DNA from: CAZFER01 sp964517495
GTDB taxonomy: Bacteria; Hinthialibacterota; Hinthialibacteria; Hinthialibacterales; Hinthialibacteraceae
NCBI GenBank assembly: GCA_964517495.1
Contig: CAZFER010000026.1
Span: forward strand, 1 to 64,000
DNA: 64,000 nucleotides
Direction of reading: 5' to 3'
The translations under genes and the position numbers were made by a program. The notes below the pieces were generated by a model. It was not told where the DNA came from. It saw nothing but the letters and a program-made list of their open reading frames with translations, and did not search any database. The first letter of the stretch is position 1. Each line of letters starts with the position of its first letter. Of the stretch, positions 63,201 to 64,000 are shown one piece after another.

Positions 63201-63288
63201 CGTTGCCCAACGAGCCTATCAGGCCAACACACGGGTTATCACCACTGGTGATCAAATCCTTACAGAAGTGGTGAACTTAAAGCGGTAA
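60262..63288 (+). CDS. flgE: flagellar hook protein FlgE (large variant)
   Basis: A hook protein of about 1008 residues, far larger than the usual 400-500. The start at 60262 (MTVRSLFVGLSGLNAMG) follows GGGAGG. The frame is open to GTG 60154, but that extension passes through the leader hairpins. The N-terminal rod motif GHSIDVIGNNISNVNTTGFR, FDDIFYQTL and GIEGKGFFV-like region are conserved. The C-terminus has LSNVDIAREFTNLIVAQRAY and ANTRVITTGDQILTEVVNL. The insertion of about 500 residues (roughly 180-800) forms the surface-exposed domains. Confidence 0.94.
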   Translation: MTVRSLFVGLSGLNAMGHSIDVIGNNISNVNTTGFRGSRASFDDIFYQTLFSGVGASGERGGINPQQIGLGAKLGSIDTIFTQGSMQTTGRLLDLAIEGKGFFVTEGRNGQTFLSRAGNFSLDQEGMIVDPGTGYRLMGWNASDEGDLNTGTTAEALAIDFNRTSKAKATENVTAAGNFDARIGEEDGGSGVSKALASTSLQGLFDKHGAPFGLVNGDQIRVETGFLRYAKPPQDNPNPIDLTQVEAIENREGVIMEVSSTTTVEDLRASLQDFLNAAASTGKPGTTSNVTVTYDSNSGQFLFSNNGSDDFTGLRLGIAPREDSTSPPAEANRLMGELFVTEGDPNFTKSLDIMSDSVVKTNTIRRADTASHIDVFDSQGVSHTVTLGLAADTSRPAVTSETASETNISELKDSEGRFLIPGGIIPAKTTFSEPKIDSDTNTATFTATKINNIVATQGLFTFEDGSGNLIALRLSDGHVSFNGEAFEDPTGANAAEFTTAGINVTDSLNVPSDNNLGGLMGNEGFSETTTLEDIRQNIEDRINQSLDQLASNVGNIQAATTNLAIGSASEFSAPASVPQIQVNITPEGTLTFSASGGSLGAPVSEDETINQSLIANAGGEDQLGLMLDLAAKTRSVRVSTVDQQGNELFPDNQVDRDTTDGGRITGFVKTLDPFVDDLFAAGNPAFTIGNTDFDTVTDTTGDPTADPPTGIDDSGVHLVSLNSGTFGTTTNLTDQNFAGVKAFEPETTAMRALFNQRGYGIARDADGDGGLDRISNIPHGIVAEQGGSAFQTNSIHIEKLTQNTVNYQVVAPNDFRTEPQGGTGELVFDPSGDFANYGDTSNIPRIIFDPDNGDPRFDGVNEISFELDMSDITYTGNKNTAEFKTQDGRMSGNLDDVSIGTDGKIWGSFTNGDVQTMGQIAMGDVVNPGGLTQEGSSYFKQGANSGDIQISTAEVANSTISSGSLELSNVDIAREFTNLIVAQRAYQANTRVITTGDQILTEVVNLKR

Positions 63289-63335
63289 GCGTAACTTATT
63301 AAAACGACGAAACAACATCCCTTGTCTCCATAAAA

Positions 63336-63373
63336 GGGCTGAAGTGAAAATCACCTCAGCCCTCTTTTTTTTG
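63336..63373 (+). terminator. Rho-independent terminator of the hook operon
   Basis: GGGCTGA pairs with TCAGCCC through an inner GTG/CAC stem, followed by TCTTTTTTTT. It ends flgE transcription. In reverse it is followed by TTTT and may also serve the convergent ThuA gene. Confidence 0.9.
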
Positions 63374-63393
63374 GTTATATATTATATGGATTC

Positions 63394-64000
63394 CTATTTA
63401 TTACTGACTTTTCCTGTCGCCGCCCATTCGCAACCACGAGCAAAGAGAATCTGATGAGTGGGATTCAAAATGGCCTTGCGATCATGGCCAAACGCATCAT
63501 GAAAAACACGCCCTTTGCCATAGTTGAGAACAAAAGCAAGCGGTTCGGTATTTTCACTCCAATCAGAATCAGCGGATACAAGAACTTCGATAGGTTCATC
63601 ACCCTGCAATTTGGCATAGAGTTCGTCAAATATTCTGAAATCCTTCAAGCCCTTGGTTATGGGATGATCCTTTTTGACCACATTGGCTTCAAAAACACCA
63701 CGTGGACCATGACCCGAGGTGCCCATCACCCATTTACGGCCAACCAATTTTCCAAATTCATCCCACTCCTTAAACGAGGCGCTGGATAGATGAGTGGTGA
63801 CAAAACCTTTCCCGCTTTTCACAAAGTTAAGCAGATTCTCTTTGGCCTGATCCGTAAGGGTAGGCAATTTGCTATTATACATGATCAGAATAATCACATC
63901 ATAGCGCTCCAATGCTTTTGCAGACTCAAAAATCAATGGATCTTCACACACACGCACTTCAGCAAAACGTCCGGATTGCTCTAACACCTCACGTGATGCT
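63394..64000 (-). CDS. ThuA domain protein, 5' end beyond the window
   Basis: The frame is open to the right edge (ASREVLEQSGRF before the first possible GTG), so the true start lies outside. The visible 202 residues are a ThuA domain: YDVIILIMYNSKLPTL, KSGKGFVTTHLSSASF, VKKDHPITKGLKDF, DELYAKLQGDEPIEVLV, GKGRVFHDAFGHD and RGCEWAATG. It differs from the ThuA gene at 25166 in loops but shares the fold and the GKGRVF motif. Whether it has a signal peptide cannot be seen. Confidence 0.9.
   Translation of the reverse strand, partial: ASREVLEQSGRFAEVRVCEDPLIFESAKALERYDVIILIMYNSKLPTLTDQAKENLLNFVKSGKGFVTTHLSSASFKEWDEFGKLVGRKWVMGTSGHGPRGVFEANVVKKDHPITKGLKDFRIFDELYAKLQGDEPIEVLVSADSDWSENTEPLAFVLNYGKGRVFHDAFGHDRKAILNPTHQILFARGCEWAATGKVSNK

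Overview
The window reads as a chromosomal segment of an uncultured, moderately AT-rich, Gram-negative-type bacterium. It has a FliK-FlgD-FlgE hook operon behind a sigma-54 promoter, O-antigen-type ABC export, and a Do-protease remnant. It also carries many gene families common in Planctomycetota, Hydrogenedentota, Poribacteria and Omnitrophota-like genomes: Tat-exported Gfo/Idh and enolase-superfamily proteins, DUF1080, ThuA, LamG proteins, and pseudopilins cleaved after Ala (A^FTLIELL). The phylum is an inference and is not proven. No tRNA, rRNA, CRISPR array or intact transposase gene was seen.

Layout. Positions 1-2449 (minus) hold the end of a polysaccharide export operon (Wzm/Wzt plus a truncated gene). 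Positions 2680-7565 (minus) hold a Tat-exported enolase-superfamily protein, an omega-amidase and aminotransferase pair, and a Tat-exported Gfo/Idh/MocA protein. Positions 7772-13793 (plus) form a sugar-acid catabolic operon: YjhG-type xylonate dehydratase, an Nramp-fold transporter without the metal-site motifs, an SDR, an enolase-superfamily dehydratase and a DUF1080 lipoprotein. Positions 13796-17582 (minus) carry FtsH, a decayed HtrA/DegQ fragment next to an insertion-element-like end, and a DUF1537 sugar-acid kinase. Positions 17942-23918 hold a TIGR04282 transferase, a dockerin-like secreted protein, XdhC and MocA-like maturation factors, a family 2 glycosyltransferase, a decayed macrodomain gene, a BON lipoprotein and a DegT aminotransferase.

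Positions 24183-33644 hold an unrecognised protein, a ThuA protein, a four-gene operon (flavin oxidoreductase, divergent pilin, GT-C-like membrane protein, ABC-2 permease) and a UbiD-Nudix pair. Positions 34001-40512 (plus) hold a five-PAS hybrid kinase, an M23 peptidase and a PepSY-DUF1080 fusion. Positions 40625-48615 (minus) form a surface glycan locus: GH2 enzyme, pilin, LamG-beta-propeller, triple-LamG protein, pilin. Positions 48910-56634 (minus) carry a BtuCDF/FecCD-type uptake system, a receiver, a hybrid kinase and RecG. Positions 56893-63288 (plus) are the flagellar hook operon, and the window ends inside a second ThuA gene.

Taken together, the genes describe a heterotroph that senses, binds and degrades complex glycans. 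It oxidises sugars through acid intermediates and possibly 3-keto-sugars (Gfo/Idh, DUF1080, ThuA) and builds a flagellum. Intergenic DNA is rich in palindromic elements. Two clear pseudogenes and a MITE-like element show ongoing genome decay and past transposition.
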